From NCBI RefSeq assembly GCF_000971215.1, contig NZ_BBMA01000004.1, forward strand, positions 186,001 through 250,000: DNA of 64,000 nt, given 5' to 3'. The DNA is from Demequina silvatica. GTDB lineage: Bacteria; Actinomycetota; Actinomycetes; Actinomycetales; Demequinaceae. The notes beneath the pieces were generated by a model that worked only from the letters and a program-made list of their open reading frames with translations, was not told where the DNA came from and ran no database searches. Positions within the stretch are counted from its first letter, which is position 1. Each line of letters opens with the position of its first letter. The translations under genes and the position numbers were made by a program. Of this stretch, positions 48,526 through 60,054 are shown one piece after another.

Positions 48526-49802
48526 CCGAGCCGACCGCCGCATCGTCCACCACGGACGATGCGCCCGCCGCCATCCCGCTCACCGCACCCGCGGACGGCG
48601 TGCCCCCCATCATCGACACCCCCGAGGCGCTCGCCGAGGCGTGCGCGGCCTTCGCCGCCGGCACCGGCCCGGTCGCGGCCGACGCCGAGAGGGCCTCCGG
48701 ATTCCGTTACGGCCAAGGCACCTACCTCGCGCAGTTCAAGCGCGAGGGCGCGGGCATCGCGCTGATCGACACGGCCGCGCTGCCGGACCTGTCGAGCTTC
48801 GGGGAGGCGCTCGGCGACGCCGAGTGGATCTTCCACGCCGCGAGCCAGGACCTGCCCGGCATGCGCGACCTCGGCATGACCCCCGCCAAGGTGTTCGACA
48901 CCGAGCTGGGCGCACGTCTGCTCGGCTGGCCGCGCGTGGGCCTCGCCGCCGTGGTCGAGCGCGAGCTCGGCTTCGCGCTGGCCAAGGAGCACTCGGCGCA
49001 GGACTGGTCCACGCGGCCGCTCCCCCACGACTGGCTGGTCTACGCGGCGCTCGACGTCGAGGTGCTGCTCGACCTGCGCGACCGCCTGGCCGCCCACCTC
49101 GAGGCCGCCGGCAAGCTCGAGTGGGCCGAGCAGGAGTTCGAGGCGGTGCGCCTCGCTCCCCCGCCCGAGCCCCGCGAGGAGCCGTGGCGCCGCACCTCCG
49201 GCTCGCACATGGTGCGCGACCAGCGCGGCCTCGCGATCGTCCGGTCGCTGTGGGAGGCGCGCGACAAGGAGGCCCGCCGCCGCGACGTCTCCCCCGGCCG
49301 GGTGCTGCGGGACCAGGCGATCGTGGCGGCCGCGCAGGCGAAGCCCGCCTCGCTCGACGCGCTCCTCGGGGTGCGTGAGTTCCAGTCCAAGGGCACCAAG
49401 CGCCGCGCGCCCCAGTGGTACAAGGCCATCGAGGAGGCCATGACGCTTCCCGACAAGGCGCTGCCGTCGCGCCGCGCCCCCCAGGGTGACGGGCCGCCGC
49501 AGCAGCGGATGTGGAAGGACAAGCGTCCCGAGGCGTTCGTGCGGCTGAGCGCGGCGCGCGAGCGCATCACGGCGCTGGTCGAGCGCCTCGAGATCCCTGC
49601 CGAGAACCTGCTCCAGCCCGACGCCCTGCGCCGCACCTGTTGGGAGTACGTCGACGGCGGCGAGCCGTGGATCCGCGACTTCCTCGCGGGCCGCGGGGCG
49701 CGCGAGTGGCAGATCGAGCTGGTCGCGCCCGAGCTCGGCCAGGCGTTCGCGGCGCCTGTCGCGCCTTCGCCCGCGTCCACGGCGACCTCGCCGGAGGACT
49801 GA
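48522..49802 (+). CDS. RNase D-like 3'-5' exonuclease with HRDC domain
   Basis: 426 residues. DEDD exonuclease motifs: VAADAERASGFRY (Asp, Glu), 'FHAASQDLPGM', and 'YAALDVEVLLDLRD'. A C-terminal HRDC-type domain (PQGDGPPQ... ERITALVERLEIPAENLL) follows. Likely RNA 3'-end trimming. GTG at 48522 with GGAAGG upstream and a GTGA overlap. The N-terminal Ser/Thr/Ala-rich leader is encoded by an inverted pair of the dispersed 10-mer. Confidence 0.92.
   Translation: MTEPTAASSTTDDAPAAIPLTAPADGVPPIIDTPEALAEACAAFAAGTGPVAADAERASGFRYGQGTYLAQFKREGAGIALIDTAALPDLSSFGEALGDAEWIFHAASQDLPGMRDLGMTPAKVFDTELGARLLGWPRVGLAAVVERELGFALAKEHSAQDWSTRPLPHDWLVYAALDVEVLLDLRDRLAAHLEAAGKLEWAEQEFEAVRLAPPPEPREEPWRRTSGSHMVRDQRGLAIVRSLWEARDKEARRRDVSPGRVLRDQAIVAAAQAKPASLDALLGVREFQSKGTKRRAPQWYKAIEEAMTLPDKALPSRRAPQGDGPPQQRMWKDKRPEAFVRLSAARERITALVERLEIPAENLLQPDALRRTCWEYVDGGEPWIRDFLAGRGAREWQIELVAPELGQAFAAPVAPSPASTATSPED
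48539..48563. repeat. Inverted pair of GGACGATGCG inside the exonuclease gene start
   Basis: Arms 48539-48548 and 48554-48563 are exact copies in opposite orientation with a 5-base spacer. They encode Ala-Ser-Ser-Thr-Thr-Asp-Asp-Ala. A hairpin here lies 17 bases after the start codon. Confidence 0.9.
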
Positions 49803-49872
49803 ACCGGCGCATCGTCCCGGCGCTGGCGCGCGCCAGGGGGACCTGAGCGACGGTTCCGGCGGTTGGCGGAAT

Positions 49873-49937
49873 CCTGTGGGGAACTGAGCGACGTGGCCTC
49901 GACCGGTCGGTGGCCACGTCGCTCAATTCCCCACAGG
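49873..49937. repeat. 26-bp inverted repeat between convergent genes
   Basis: Arms 49873-49898 and 49912-49937 pair over 26 positions with one mismatch around a 13-base loop. An extra direct copy of CTGAGCGACG lies at 49843 (also at 49884). The 232-base gap between the exonuclease stop and the dxs stop holds nothing else recognisable except a GGACGATGCG copy at 49808 and an imperfect CGCGCG palindrome. It may be a bidirectional terminator or a REP/MITE-like element. Confidence 0.7.
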
Positions 49938-50034
49938 AGGCACAGACCTCCCGAAAGCGTCGGTGAGTTCCCCGCAGCGCGCGGAGCGCGGTGCAGGTGC
50001 GCAGTGCGGGGCGCCGCCGGGAGCGCGCCGCCCC

Positions 50035-51897
50035 TCAGTCCTGCTGCAGCGCCGCCAGGGTCTCGGCGGCGATGGCGCTCGGGTCCAGCCCGAGCTCGTC
50101 GACCAGCTGCGCGCGCGACGCGTGCTGGAGGAACTCGCGCGGGATGCCGTGGTGCGCCCACGCGGCTCCCAGCCCCGCGAGCCGCGCGTACTGCGCCCAC
50201 TCCTCGCCGATGCCGGCGTCGGTGAGCCCGTCCTCGACCGTGACGACCAGCTCGGCGCCCGCGACCAGCTCCGCCAGCCCCGACGGCACCGGATGCACCC
50301 ACGTCGCCGTCGCGGCCACGGTGTCGATCCCGTCCGCGGCGATCTTCTCCGCCGCCTCCACGGCCGTGTGCGCCATCGAGCCCAGACCCACCACCACCAC
50401 GCGGGGCGAGTCGCCGTGCTCCGCGAGCACGTCGAGGTCCCCGACGGACCGCAGCGCGGGCAGCGGCTCCGCCACGGCGCCCTTGGGGTAGCGGACCACC
50501 GTGGGCGCGTCGTCGACGTCGAGCGCGTCGCGGAAGGCCTGGCGCAGCGTCGGCTCGTCCCGCGGAGCCGCGAGGCGCAGGCCCGGCACGTGACGCAGCA
50601 GCGCCATGTCCCACATGCCGTTGTGGCTGGGGCCGTCGTCGCCGGTCAGCCCGGCCCGGTCCAGCATGAACGTGACTCCGGCGCGGTGCAGCGCGACGTC
50701 CATGAGCAGCTGGTCGAACGCGCGGTTGAGGAACGTCGCGTAGACAGCGACCACCGGGTGCAGCCCGGCGTAGGCGAGGCCGGCGGCGCTCGTGACCGCG
50801 TGCTGCTCCGCGATGCCCACGTCGATCACGCGCGACGGGTACGCGTCCGCGAACGGCTGCAGCCCCACCGGCGCGAGCATCGCCGCGGTGATCGCGACCA
50901 CGTCGGGGCGGTCCTCCGCGACGGCGCAGATCTCGTCCGCGAACACCGACGTCCACCCGAAGCGCGACGGCTCGATCGGCAGCCCCGTCTCGGGGTGGAT
51001 CTTGCCCACCGCGTGGAAGCGGTCGGCGACGTCCTGCTCGGCGGGCGAGTATCCGCGCCCCTTCTCCGTGAGGACGTGCACGATGACGGGGCCCGCGAAG
51101 TCGTGCGCCTGGTGCAGGGCGCGCTCGACGTGGCGGAGGTCATGACCGTCGATCGGCCCGATGTACTTGAGCCCCAGGTCCGAGAACACGCCGTCGTCGG
51201 TCAGCAGCCCCTTGAGGGCGCGCTTGCCGTGCATGACGGTCTGGTAAGTCCACCCGCGCAGGCGCCCGCGACCCTGGAAGGTGCGCTTGCCCCAGCCCAG
51301 GAACTCCTCGTAGCGGCGGTCGACGCGGATGGTGTCGAGCTTGCGCGCGAGCCCGCCGATGGTGGGCGCGTAGGACCGCCCGTTGTCGTTGATCACCACC
51401 ACCACGCGGTCCTGCGACGCGCCCAGCGAGTTGAGCGCCTCCCATGCCATGCCGCCCGTGAGCGCGCCGTCGCCGATCACGGCCACGGTGGACCGGCCCG
51501 TCTCGCCGCGCAGCGTGTGACCGCGCGCGATGCCCGCGGCCCACGACAGCGCCGTGGACGCGTGCGAGTTCTCCACGATGTCGTGGACGCTCTCCTGCCG
51601 GTCCGGGTAGCCGGAGATCCCGCCGCGGCGGCGCAGCGTGGAGAAGTCGTGGCGGCCGGTGAGCAGCTTGTGCACGTACGACTGATGGCCCGTGTCGAAC
51701 ACGATCGAGTCGTGCGGCGAGTGGAACACGCGGTGGATGCCGATGGTGAGCTCGACCACGCCCAGGTTCGGGCCCAGGTGGCCGCCCGTGCGGGACACGT
51801 TGTCGACCAGGAAGTCGCGGATCTCGCTCGAGAGCTCCGCCAGCTCCTCGTAGGTCAGCCCGCGCAGATCCCGCGGCGACCCGATGCGCTCCAGCAC
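50035..51897 (-). CDS. dxs: 1-deoxy-D-xylulose-5-phosphate synthase
   Basis: First enzyme of the MEP isoprenoid pathway; TPP-dependent. 620 residues. 'SRTGGHLGPNLGVVELTI', the TPP motif 'VIGDGALTGGMAWEALN..', 'IGPIDGHD', 'DVGIAEQHAVTSAAGLA' (catalytic Glu) and 'DRAGLTGDDGPSHNG' are all present. GTG at 51897 with GAGGAG upstream; the frame is open further upstream but without family sequence. Confidence 0.97.
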   Translation of the reverse strand: MLERIGSPRDLRGLTYEELAELSSEIRDFLVDNVSRTGGHLGPNLGVVELTIGIHRVFHSPHDSIVFDTGHQSYVHKLLTGRHDFSTLRRRGGISGYPDRQESVHDIVENSHASTALSWAAGIARGHTLRGETGRSTVAVIGDGALTGGMAWEALNSLGASQDRVVVVINDNGRSYAPTIGGLARKLDTIRVDRRYEEFLGWGKRTFQGRGRLRGWTYQTVMHGKRALKGLLTDDGVFSDLGLKYIGPIDGHDLRHVERALHQAHDFAGPVIVHVLTEKGRGYSPAEQDVADRFHAVGKIHPETGLPIEPSRFGWTSVFADEICAVAEDRPDVVAITAAMLAPVGLQPFADAYPSRVIDVGIAEQHAVTSAAGLAYAGLHPVVAVYATFLNRAFDQLLMDVALHRAGVTFMLDRAGLTGDDGPSHNGMWDMALLRHVPGLRLAAPRDEPTLRQAFRDALDVDDAPTVVRYPKGAVAEPLPALRSVGDLDVLAEHGDSPRVVVVGLGSMAHTAVEAAEKIAADGIDTVAATATWVHPVPSGLAELVAGAELVVTVEDGLTDAGIGEEWAQYARLAGLGAAWAHHGIPREFLQHASRAQLVDELGLDPSAIAAETLAALQQD

Positions 51898-51977
51898 CCG
51901 TTGCTCCTCACTCGCTGTTGACGTTCCACTGTACGGCCTCCGGGTCCCGCCGCCCGGCGCGCCGGGCCCGCCCGGGT

Positions 51978-52011
51978 GACCCGCGCATCGTGCCGGGACG
52001 ATGCGCGGGTC
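51978..52011. repeat. 14-bp hairpin containing GGACGATGCG between acn and dxs
   Basis: Perfect arms 51978-51991 and 51998-52011 with a 6-base loop; one arm carries the 10-mer (51996) and the other a one-base variant. It lies about 80 bases before the dxs start, downstream of a separate acn terminator. Confidence 0.8.
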
Positions 52012-52032
52012 GCCTTCCGTACAAGACAACCG

Positions 52033-52064
52033 CGGCCCCGCCCGGCGCATGCCGGGCGGGGCCG
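52033..52064 (-). terminator. Terminator of acn
   Basis: Perfect 14-bp arms 52033-52046 and 52051-52064 with a 4-base loop, followed on the minus strand by GGTTGTCTTGT. It starts 17 bases after the acn stop. Confidence 0.75.
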
Positions 52065-52080
52065 TCGGGGCCGCTGCGCG

Positions 52081-54876
<2,796 letters not shown>

Positions 54877-54963
54877 GCGTCTCCTCCGTGTGGGGTCTCC
54901 CGGCGATGGGTCTGGGGCCATCCTATCCACCCCGCTACGGACGCCGTTCCCCCGCCCGCGCCG

Positions 54964-56160
54964 CTATCCGCGCACGAACGTCGCCACCGTCTCCACGTGG
55001 TGCGTCATGGGGAACAGGTCGAACGCCTGCGCCTCCTCGAGCGCGTAGCCGTGGTGGCCCAGCAGCGCGGTGTCGCGGGCGAGCGCGACGGGGTCGCACG
55101 CCACGTAGACCACCCGCGCGGCGTTCGTCGCCGCGACGGCGTCGACGGTCTTCGCACCCGCGCCCGAGCGCGGCGGGTCGAGCACGACCACGTCGGCGGT
55201 CACCCCGGTTCCGGACAGGAACGCCCTGGTGTCGCCGTGGACGATGCGCGCGCCGGGGAGCCCGTGAGCGTTGCGGCGCGCGTCACGCGAGGCCCGCGCA
55301 TCCGCCTCGACAGACGTGACGTCGCGACCCGTCGCGGCGAGCGGCACGGTGAACAGGCCCGCGCCCGCGTATAGGTCGAGCACCCGCTCGCCGTCGCCCA
55401 CGCGCGACAGCACCGCGTCCACCAGGACCGCGGGCGCCTCGACGTGCACCTGCCAGAAGCCCTCGACATCGACCTGGTACGTCCACTCCCCCTGCGCGGT
55501 CGCGACGCTCTCGCGCACGCGGCGGGGGGCGTTGTCGCGGTGGTCGGGACGCCCGCCCTTCCACGGCACGCCGTCGACCACGAGGCGGGGCGCCTCGCCG
55601 CCGGGGGCGACGGCCTGGACGTGGGACCCCGCGGGGAACCGCGTCGACAGCAGCAGCTCCTCGAGCGCAGGGGCCGCGATGGGCAGGGACGCGAGCGGCC
55701 GCAGCTCGCGCGAGCGGTGGAGGTGCATCGAGGCCCGCCCGTCGGGCCCGGCCACCGCGGCCACCCGCGTCCGGTAGCCCAGCCCGGCCCGCACATCGTC
55801 CCCCGGCGCGGCGTGGACCTCGCCGGGGAACTCCTGATCGGCGAAGCGAATGAACGCCTCGCGCAGGACGTCGTGCTTCCAGCGCCGCTGCGCGGGCAGC
55901 GACACGTGCGCGAGCTCGCCGCCGCCGATCCCGCCGGGTCCCGCCTCGGGCCACGGCGAGTCGACGCGGTCGGGCGACGCGGACAGGATCTCGACGGCGT
56001 CGGCGCGCCACAGCCGGGCGTCGTCACCGGCCTCCGTGAGGCGGGCGCGCACGCGCTCACCGGGCAGGGCGTGGCGGACGAACACCACGCGGCCCTCGTG
56101 ACGGGCGACGCAGTGGCCGCCGTGCGCGACGGCGCCGATCTCGAGCTCGATGTCAGCCAC
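54964..56160 (-). CDS. TrmA/RumA-type RNA (uracil-5-)-methyltransferase
   Basis: 398 residues. TRAM domain at the start (IGAVAHGGHCVARHEGRVVFVRHALPGERV), SAM-binding 'VLDLYAGAGLFTVPLA', 'VVVLDPPRSGAGAKTVDAV' and the catalytic Cys in 'VYVACDPVALARD'. It lacks the four-Cys cluster of RlmD, so the exact target (tRNA or 23S rRNA uridine) is open. GTG at 56160 overlaps the permease stop by 8 bases. Confidence 0.9.
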   Translation of the reverse strand: MADIELEIGAVAHGGHCVARHEGRVVFVRHALPGERVRARLTEAGDDARLWRADAVEILSASPDRVDSPWPEAGPGGIGGGELAHVSLPAQRRWKHDVLREAFIRFADQEFPGEVHAAPGDDVRAGLGYRTRVAAVAGPDGRASMHLHRSRELRPLASLPIAAPALEELLLSTRFPAGSHVQAVAPGGEAPRLVVDGVPWKGGRPDHRDNAPRRVRESVATAQGEWTYQVDVEGFWQVHVEAPAVLVDAVLSRVGDGERVLDLYAGAGLFTVPLAATGRDVTSVEADARASRDARRNAHGLPGARIVHGDTRAFLSGTGVTADVVVLDPPRSGAGAKTVDAVAATNAARVVYVACDPVALARDTALLGHHGYALEEAQAFDLFPMTHHVETVATFVRG

Positions 56161-58072
56161 GGTTCGCCGCCTCCTCGGCCGCGAGGTCCACCCGCGGCAG
56201 CTCCTGGGTGAAGGCCGCGCCGTCGCCCAGCTCGAGCGAGGACTGCAGGTGCCACGGCACCGCCGCGACCACCACGCGCGGCACGGACAGCAGGCGCGAG
56301 CGCAGGCGAAGCGACGCCCGGTTGTGCAGGAAGCGCTCCCACCAGCGGCCCACGATGTACTCGGGCACGTAGACCACGACCATGTCGCGCGGCGACAGCC
56401 GGTGGATGGACTTCACGTGGTCGAGCACGGGGCCCACCAGGTCGCGGTACGGCGAGTCGAGGATCACCAGCGGCACGCCCAGGTTGAGCTCGCCCCAGCT
56501 GCGCTGGAGCCGCGCGGTGGCGGCGGGATCCACCTGCACGGCGACGGCCTCGAGAGAGGAGTGACGCGCCGCCTTCGCGTACGCGATCGCGCGCAGCGCG
56601 GGACGGTGGAGCTGTGCGACCAGCACGATGCCGTGCGTGGCGCTCGGACGCGCCGAGGCGCGGTCGTTGGGCTGGATCGCGAGCTGGCGCGCCACGTCGT
56701 CGTAGTGGGCGTGGATGCCGCGCATGAGCAGCACCAGGCCCGCGACGAGCGCGAGGGCGAACCACGCGCCGGCGGCGAAGTTGAACACCGCGATGATGAT
56801 CCACACGGCGGCGGCCACGATCGCCGCGGCGACGTGGAGCACGCGCGTGCCCTTCATCCGCAGCCGCGAGCGGCCCGACGGCTCGAGCGCGATGCGCAGC
56901 GACTGGTAGCGCACCATCGCGAACTGGCTCAGCACGATCGCGGCGAACGCGCCGATGAGGTACATGTGCACCAGCTGGTCGAGCCGCGCGCCGGTGACCA
57001 CCACGATCACCGCGGACGCGCCCGCCACCCACAGCACGCCGCCGCGGAACACCAGGCGCTCGCTCTGCTGCGACAGCTGGCGCGGCAGGTAGGAGTCGCG
57101 CGCGAGCAGCGACGTGAGGCGCGAGAAGCGGCGGAACACCGCGGAGGCCGCCGAGTACAGGATCGCGATCGCGGGCAGCGCGACCACCCACACGGGCCAC
57201 GTCGACTCGAAGATGCGGTCGGTGGCCTGGAGCAGCACCGGCCCGGACTGCCAGCCGGAGACGCGGTAGCGCCACACCATCAGGGTGACGGCGAGGAAGC
57301 CGGCGGCGCCCGCGAGCACGGCGAGGATCAGCGTGCGGCCGGCGCGCTTGGCGCGCGGCTCGGCGTGCTGCGGCGCGGACGACGCGAGGTGCTCGATGCC
57401 GGTGAGCATCACCGCGCCCGACGCGATGGCTCCCGCGAAGGCGATCGCGGAGGACCACGTGGGCTCGGGCGGCGAGGTGGGCGCGACCACGTCGGTGCGA
57501 GTGGAGCCGAACGCCACCACCAGCCCGATCACGAGCAGGAAGCCGAACCACACCACCAGCAGCACGCGGGCGCGCTCCTGGATGCCGCGCAGGTGCGCGA
57601 GCGTCATCACCAGGATCGAGGCGACCGCGATGGACGTGTGGCGGTCGCTCAGCGACGGCACCACGAACGCGACGAACTGCGCGATGGCCGCGACGGACAC
57701 GGCCACCGTGAAGACGTAGTCGACCAGGAGCGACGCGCCGGTGACGATCGACGCGGTGGGGCCCAGCTTGTCCGACACGAGGCCGTAGTCGCCGCGCTCG
57801 TCGGGGCGCTTGCGCACGTTGGAGCGGTAAGCGAAGCCCAGCAGCACCATGATCGCTACCACGGCCAGCGCCATGACAGGCAGCGTGGACTGCACGCCGC
57901 CCTTGCGTAGCGCGTCCACCACCGCGTCGGGGGCGTACGCCACCGTCGACAGCAGGCTCGCGCCGAACACGGGCAGCGCGAGCCGCGTCTTCAGGCCGAC
58001 GCGCTCGGACCGGCCGGTCGCGATGGGACGCCCGAACACCAGCAGTTTCAGTCGCTCGAGAAACCTCTGCAC
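56153..58072 (-). CDS. APC-superfamily permease, KimA-like potassium transporter
   Basis: About 639 residues with roughly 12 membrane helices and a cytoplasmic C-terminal domain. It resembles B. subtilis KimA from memory: N-terminal 'KLLVFGRPI', 'ASLLVDYVFTVAVSVAA', 'GIEHLAS', and C-terminal 'SWGELNLGVPLVILDSPYRDLVGP' and 'FLHNRASLRLR'. KimA imports K+ with protons. Divergent from two TrkA-type RCK proteins, which supports a potassium role. GTG at 58072 (after AGGATGG) is chosen over a TTG at 58093. Confidence 0.82.
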   Translation of the reverse strand: MQRFLERLKLLVFGRPIATGRSERVGLKTRLALPVFGASLLSTVAYAPDAVVDALRKGGVQSTLPVMALAVVAIMVLLGFAYRSNVRKRPDERGDYGLVSDKLGPTASIVTGASLLVDYVFTVAVSVAAIAQFVAFVVPSLSDRHTSIAVASILVMTLAHLRGIQERARVLLVVWFGFLLVIGLVVAFGSTRTDVVAPTSPPEPTWSSAIAFAGAIASGAVMLTGIEHLASSAPQHAEPRAKRAGRTLILAVLAGAAGFLAVTLMVWRYRVSGWQSGPVLLQATDRIFESTWPVWVVALPAIAILYSAASAVFRRFSRLTSLLARDSYLPRQLSQQSERLVFRGGVLWVAGASAVIVVVTGARLDQLVHMYLIGAFAAIVLSQFAMVRYQSLRIALEPSGRSRLRMKGTRVLHVAAAIVAAAVWIIIAVFNFAAGAWFALALVAGLVLLMRGIHAHYDDVARQLAIQPNDRASARPSATHGIVLVAQLHRPALRAIAYAKAARHSSLEAVAVQVDPAATARLQRSWGELNLGVPLVILDSPYRDLVGPVLDHVKSIHRLSPRDMVVVYVPEYIVGRWWERFLHNRASLRLRSRLLSVPRVVVAAVPWHLQSSLELGDGAAFTQELPRVDLAAEEAANRG

Positions 58073-58113
58073 GTCGCACCATCCTAGGCTCAAGGGGTAT
58101 ACCGTGGGTTGCC

Positions 58114-58779
58114 GTGCACATCGTGATCATGGGCTGCGGCCGCACGGGAGCGACGTTGGCGACCGAGTTCGAGGCGCGCGGCCACACCGTCGCGGTGATC
58201 GACCAGTCGGGCGACGCCTTCCGCAGGCTCCCCCCCACCTTCGAGGGCCAGCGCATCACCGGCATCGGCTTCGACCGCGACACGCTGGTGTCCGCGGGAG
58301 TCGAGGACGCCTACGCGTTCGCCGCGGTCTCCGACGGCGACAACTCGAACATCCTCGCCGCGCGCGTGGTGCGCGAGACCTACGGCATCGACAACGTGGT
58401 GGCCCGCATCGCGGACTCCGGTCGCGCCGAGGTGTACCGCCGGCTCGGCATCCCCACCGTCGCGCCGGTGCCGTGGACCGCCGCGCAGATCGTCTCGCGG
58501 CTCCTGCCCGGCGGCTCCGACGCGCTCTATCACGACCCGAGCGCCGGGGTGAGCCTCAGCAGGCTCCCCCTCGACGCGGGCTGGGTGGGCCATCGCTACT
58601 CCGAGCTCGAGACGCGCGCCCGCGCGCGCGTCGCCTACCTGGTGCGGTTCGGCGAGCCGCTGCTGCCCGACCCGGAGACCCTGGTCCAGGAGGGCGACGA
58701 GGCGTACTTCACCATGGTGCCCGGCACGGGCGCCGACCCGGCCCGCGTGACGGGCCGCTCCCCGGAGGTGTCCAAGTGA
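58114..58779 (+). CDS. TrkA-type RCK potassium-uptake regulator, first copy
   Basis: 221 residues. RCK_N Rossmann fold with GCGRTGATLATEFEARGHTVAVID (the last Gly/Asp positions for nucleotide binding), 'VSDGDNSNILAARV', then a shortened RCK_C domain. Similar to mycobacterial CeoB/CeoC. GTG at 58114. Its stop overlaps the next gene's start (GTGA), so two RCK proteins are made together. Confidence 0.93.
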   Translation: MHIVIMGCGRTGATLATEFEARGHTVAVIDQSGDAFRRLPPTFEGQRITGIGFDRDTLVSAGVEDAYAFAAVSDGDNSNILAARVVRETYGIDNVVARIADSGRAEVYRRLGIPTVAPVPWTAAQIVSRLLPGGSDALYHDPSAGVSLSRLPLDAGWVGHRYSELETRARARVAYLVRFGEPLLPDPETLVQEGDEAYFTMVPGTGADPARVTGRSPEVSK

Positions 58780-59462
58780 AGGTCATGATCGCGGGCGCAG
58801 GCTCCGTGGGCCGGTCGATCGCGCGCGACCTGCTCGAGCACGGGCACGAGGTGCTCCTGGTCGACTCCAACCCCGCGGCCATGCGCGTCGCCCAGGTCGC
58901 CGAGGCCGAGTGGATGCTCGCCGACGTGTGCGAGATGTCCGCGCTGCGCGACGCGCAGGTCGAGACCATGGACGTGGTGGTCGCGGCCACCGGCGACGAC
59001 AAGGCCAACCTCGTGGTGTCCTTCCTCGCCAAGACCGAGTTCGGGGTGCCGCGCACCGTGGCGCGCGTGAACAACCCGCGCAACGAGTGGATGTACGACG
59101 CGCAGTGGGGCGTGGACGTCGCCGTGTCGACGCCGCGCATCATGACCGCCATGGTCGAGGAGGCCGTCGCGATCGGCGACCTGGTGCGCGTGTTCACGTT
59201 CCGCCAGTCGGGCGCCGCGCTGGTCGAGGTGACGCTGCCTGCCTCGTCACCCGTCGTCGGGGTGCTGCTGCGCGAGATCCAGTGGCCCGTCGACATCGTC
59301 CTCGCGACCATCATCCGCGGCGACCGCACCATCGCGCCCACGCCGGACGACACCCTCGAGGCTCACGACGAGCTGCTGTTCATCGTGTCGTCGGAGGCGG
59401 ATCCTGAGTCTCTCGAGCAGCTCCTGCGTCGCGGGCCAGCAGCCATACGCCCCACAGCGTGA
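58776..59462 (+). CDS. TrkA-type RCK potassium-uptake regulator, second copy
   Basis: 228 residues. RCK_N 'MIAGAGSVGRSIARDLLEHGHEVLLVD', 'ATGDDKANLVVSFLAKTEFGV' and a complete RCK_C (VEVTLPASSPVVGVLLREI, DTLEAHDELLFIV). More canonical than its upstream partner. The 3' end overlaps the convergent DUF3159 gene by 83 bases, so their last exon-like parts are read on both strands. Confidence 0.93.
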   Translation: MKVMIAGAGSVGRSIARDLLEHGHEVLLVDSNPAAMRVAQVAEAEWMLADVCEMSALRDAQVETMDVVVAATGDDKANLVVSFLAKTEFGVPRTVARVNNPRNEWMYDAQWGVDVAVSTPRIMTAMVEEAVAIGDLVRVFTFRQSGAALVEVTLPASSPVVGVLLREIQWPVDIVLATIIRGDRTIAPTPDDTLEAHDELLFIVSSEADPESLEQLLRRGPAAIRPTA

Positions 59463-60054
59463 GGGCGAACAGCGGCAGGCCCATCGCGAGCTTGACCGTG
59501 CCGAGCACCGCGACCTCGCCCGCGAGGTAGAGCGGCACCTGCACCGCGAGGCGCAGCGCGAACATCGCCGCGAGCACCGCGGATGCGAGCTGGTAGCGAC
59601 GCATCTCCGCGCGGTCGGCGCGCCACTGCGTGCCCTCGCCCCGGAGCAGCCCCATGACGATCCCGACCACGGGCCAGCGCACCGCCATCGACAGCAGGAT
59701 GCCGGCCAGGTAGGCGGCGTTGAGCCACAGCCCGGGCACGAAGTACCCGGACGCGTCCCCCGACCGCCACGCCCACACGGCGCCGATCGCGACGCCGACC
59801 GCGCCGGAGGCGGCCTGGACGGCGGGTGTGCGCTGGATGAGGCGGACGATGACGAGCACCGCCATCACGGCGCCGGCCGCGATCACGGGGACGCGGAAGC
59901 CGCCCCACAGCAGGTACGCGGCGACGAACACCACGCCGGGCAGCGACGACTCGATGAAGCCGCGCCAGCCGCCTACGGCCTCGTGGAGGTCGAAGGACTC
60001 GCCGCCGAGCAGGCGTGCCGCGCGGTTGTCCGCGGCGGGCTGCTCCTCGGTCAT
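59380..60054 (-). CDS. DUF3159 membrane protein
   Basis: 224 residues, about six membrane helices. DUF3159 features: 'VGGWRGFIESSLPGVVFVAAYLL', 'NAAYLAGILLSMAVRWPVVGIVMG' and 'WRADRAEMRRYQLAS'. Function unknown. ATG overlaps the stop of the OB-fold gene (ATGA). Shares its last 83 bases with the second RCK gene on the other strand. Confidence 0.9.
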   Translation of the reverse strand: MTEEQPAADNRAARLLGGESFDLHEAVGGWRGFIESSLPGVVFVAAYLLWGGFRVPVIAAGAVMAVLVIVRLIQRTPAVQAASGAVGVAIGAVWAWRSGDASGYFVPGLWLNAAYLAGILLSMAVRWPVVGIVMGLLRGEGTQWRADRAEMRRYQLASAVLAAMFALRLAVQVPLYLAGEVAVLGTVKLAMGLPLFALTLWGVWLLARDAGAARETQDPPPTTR

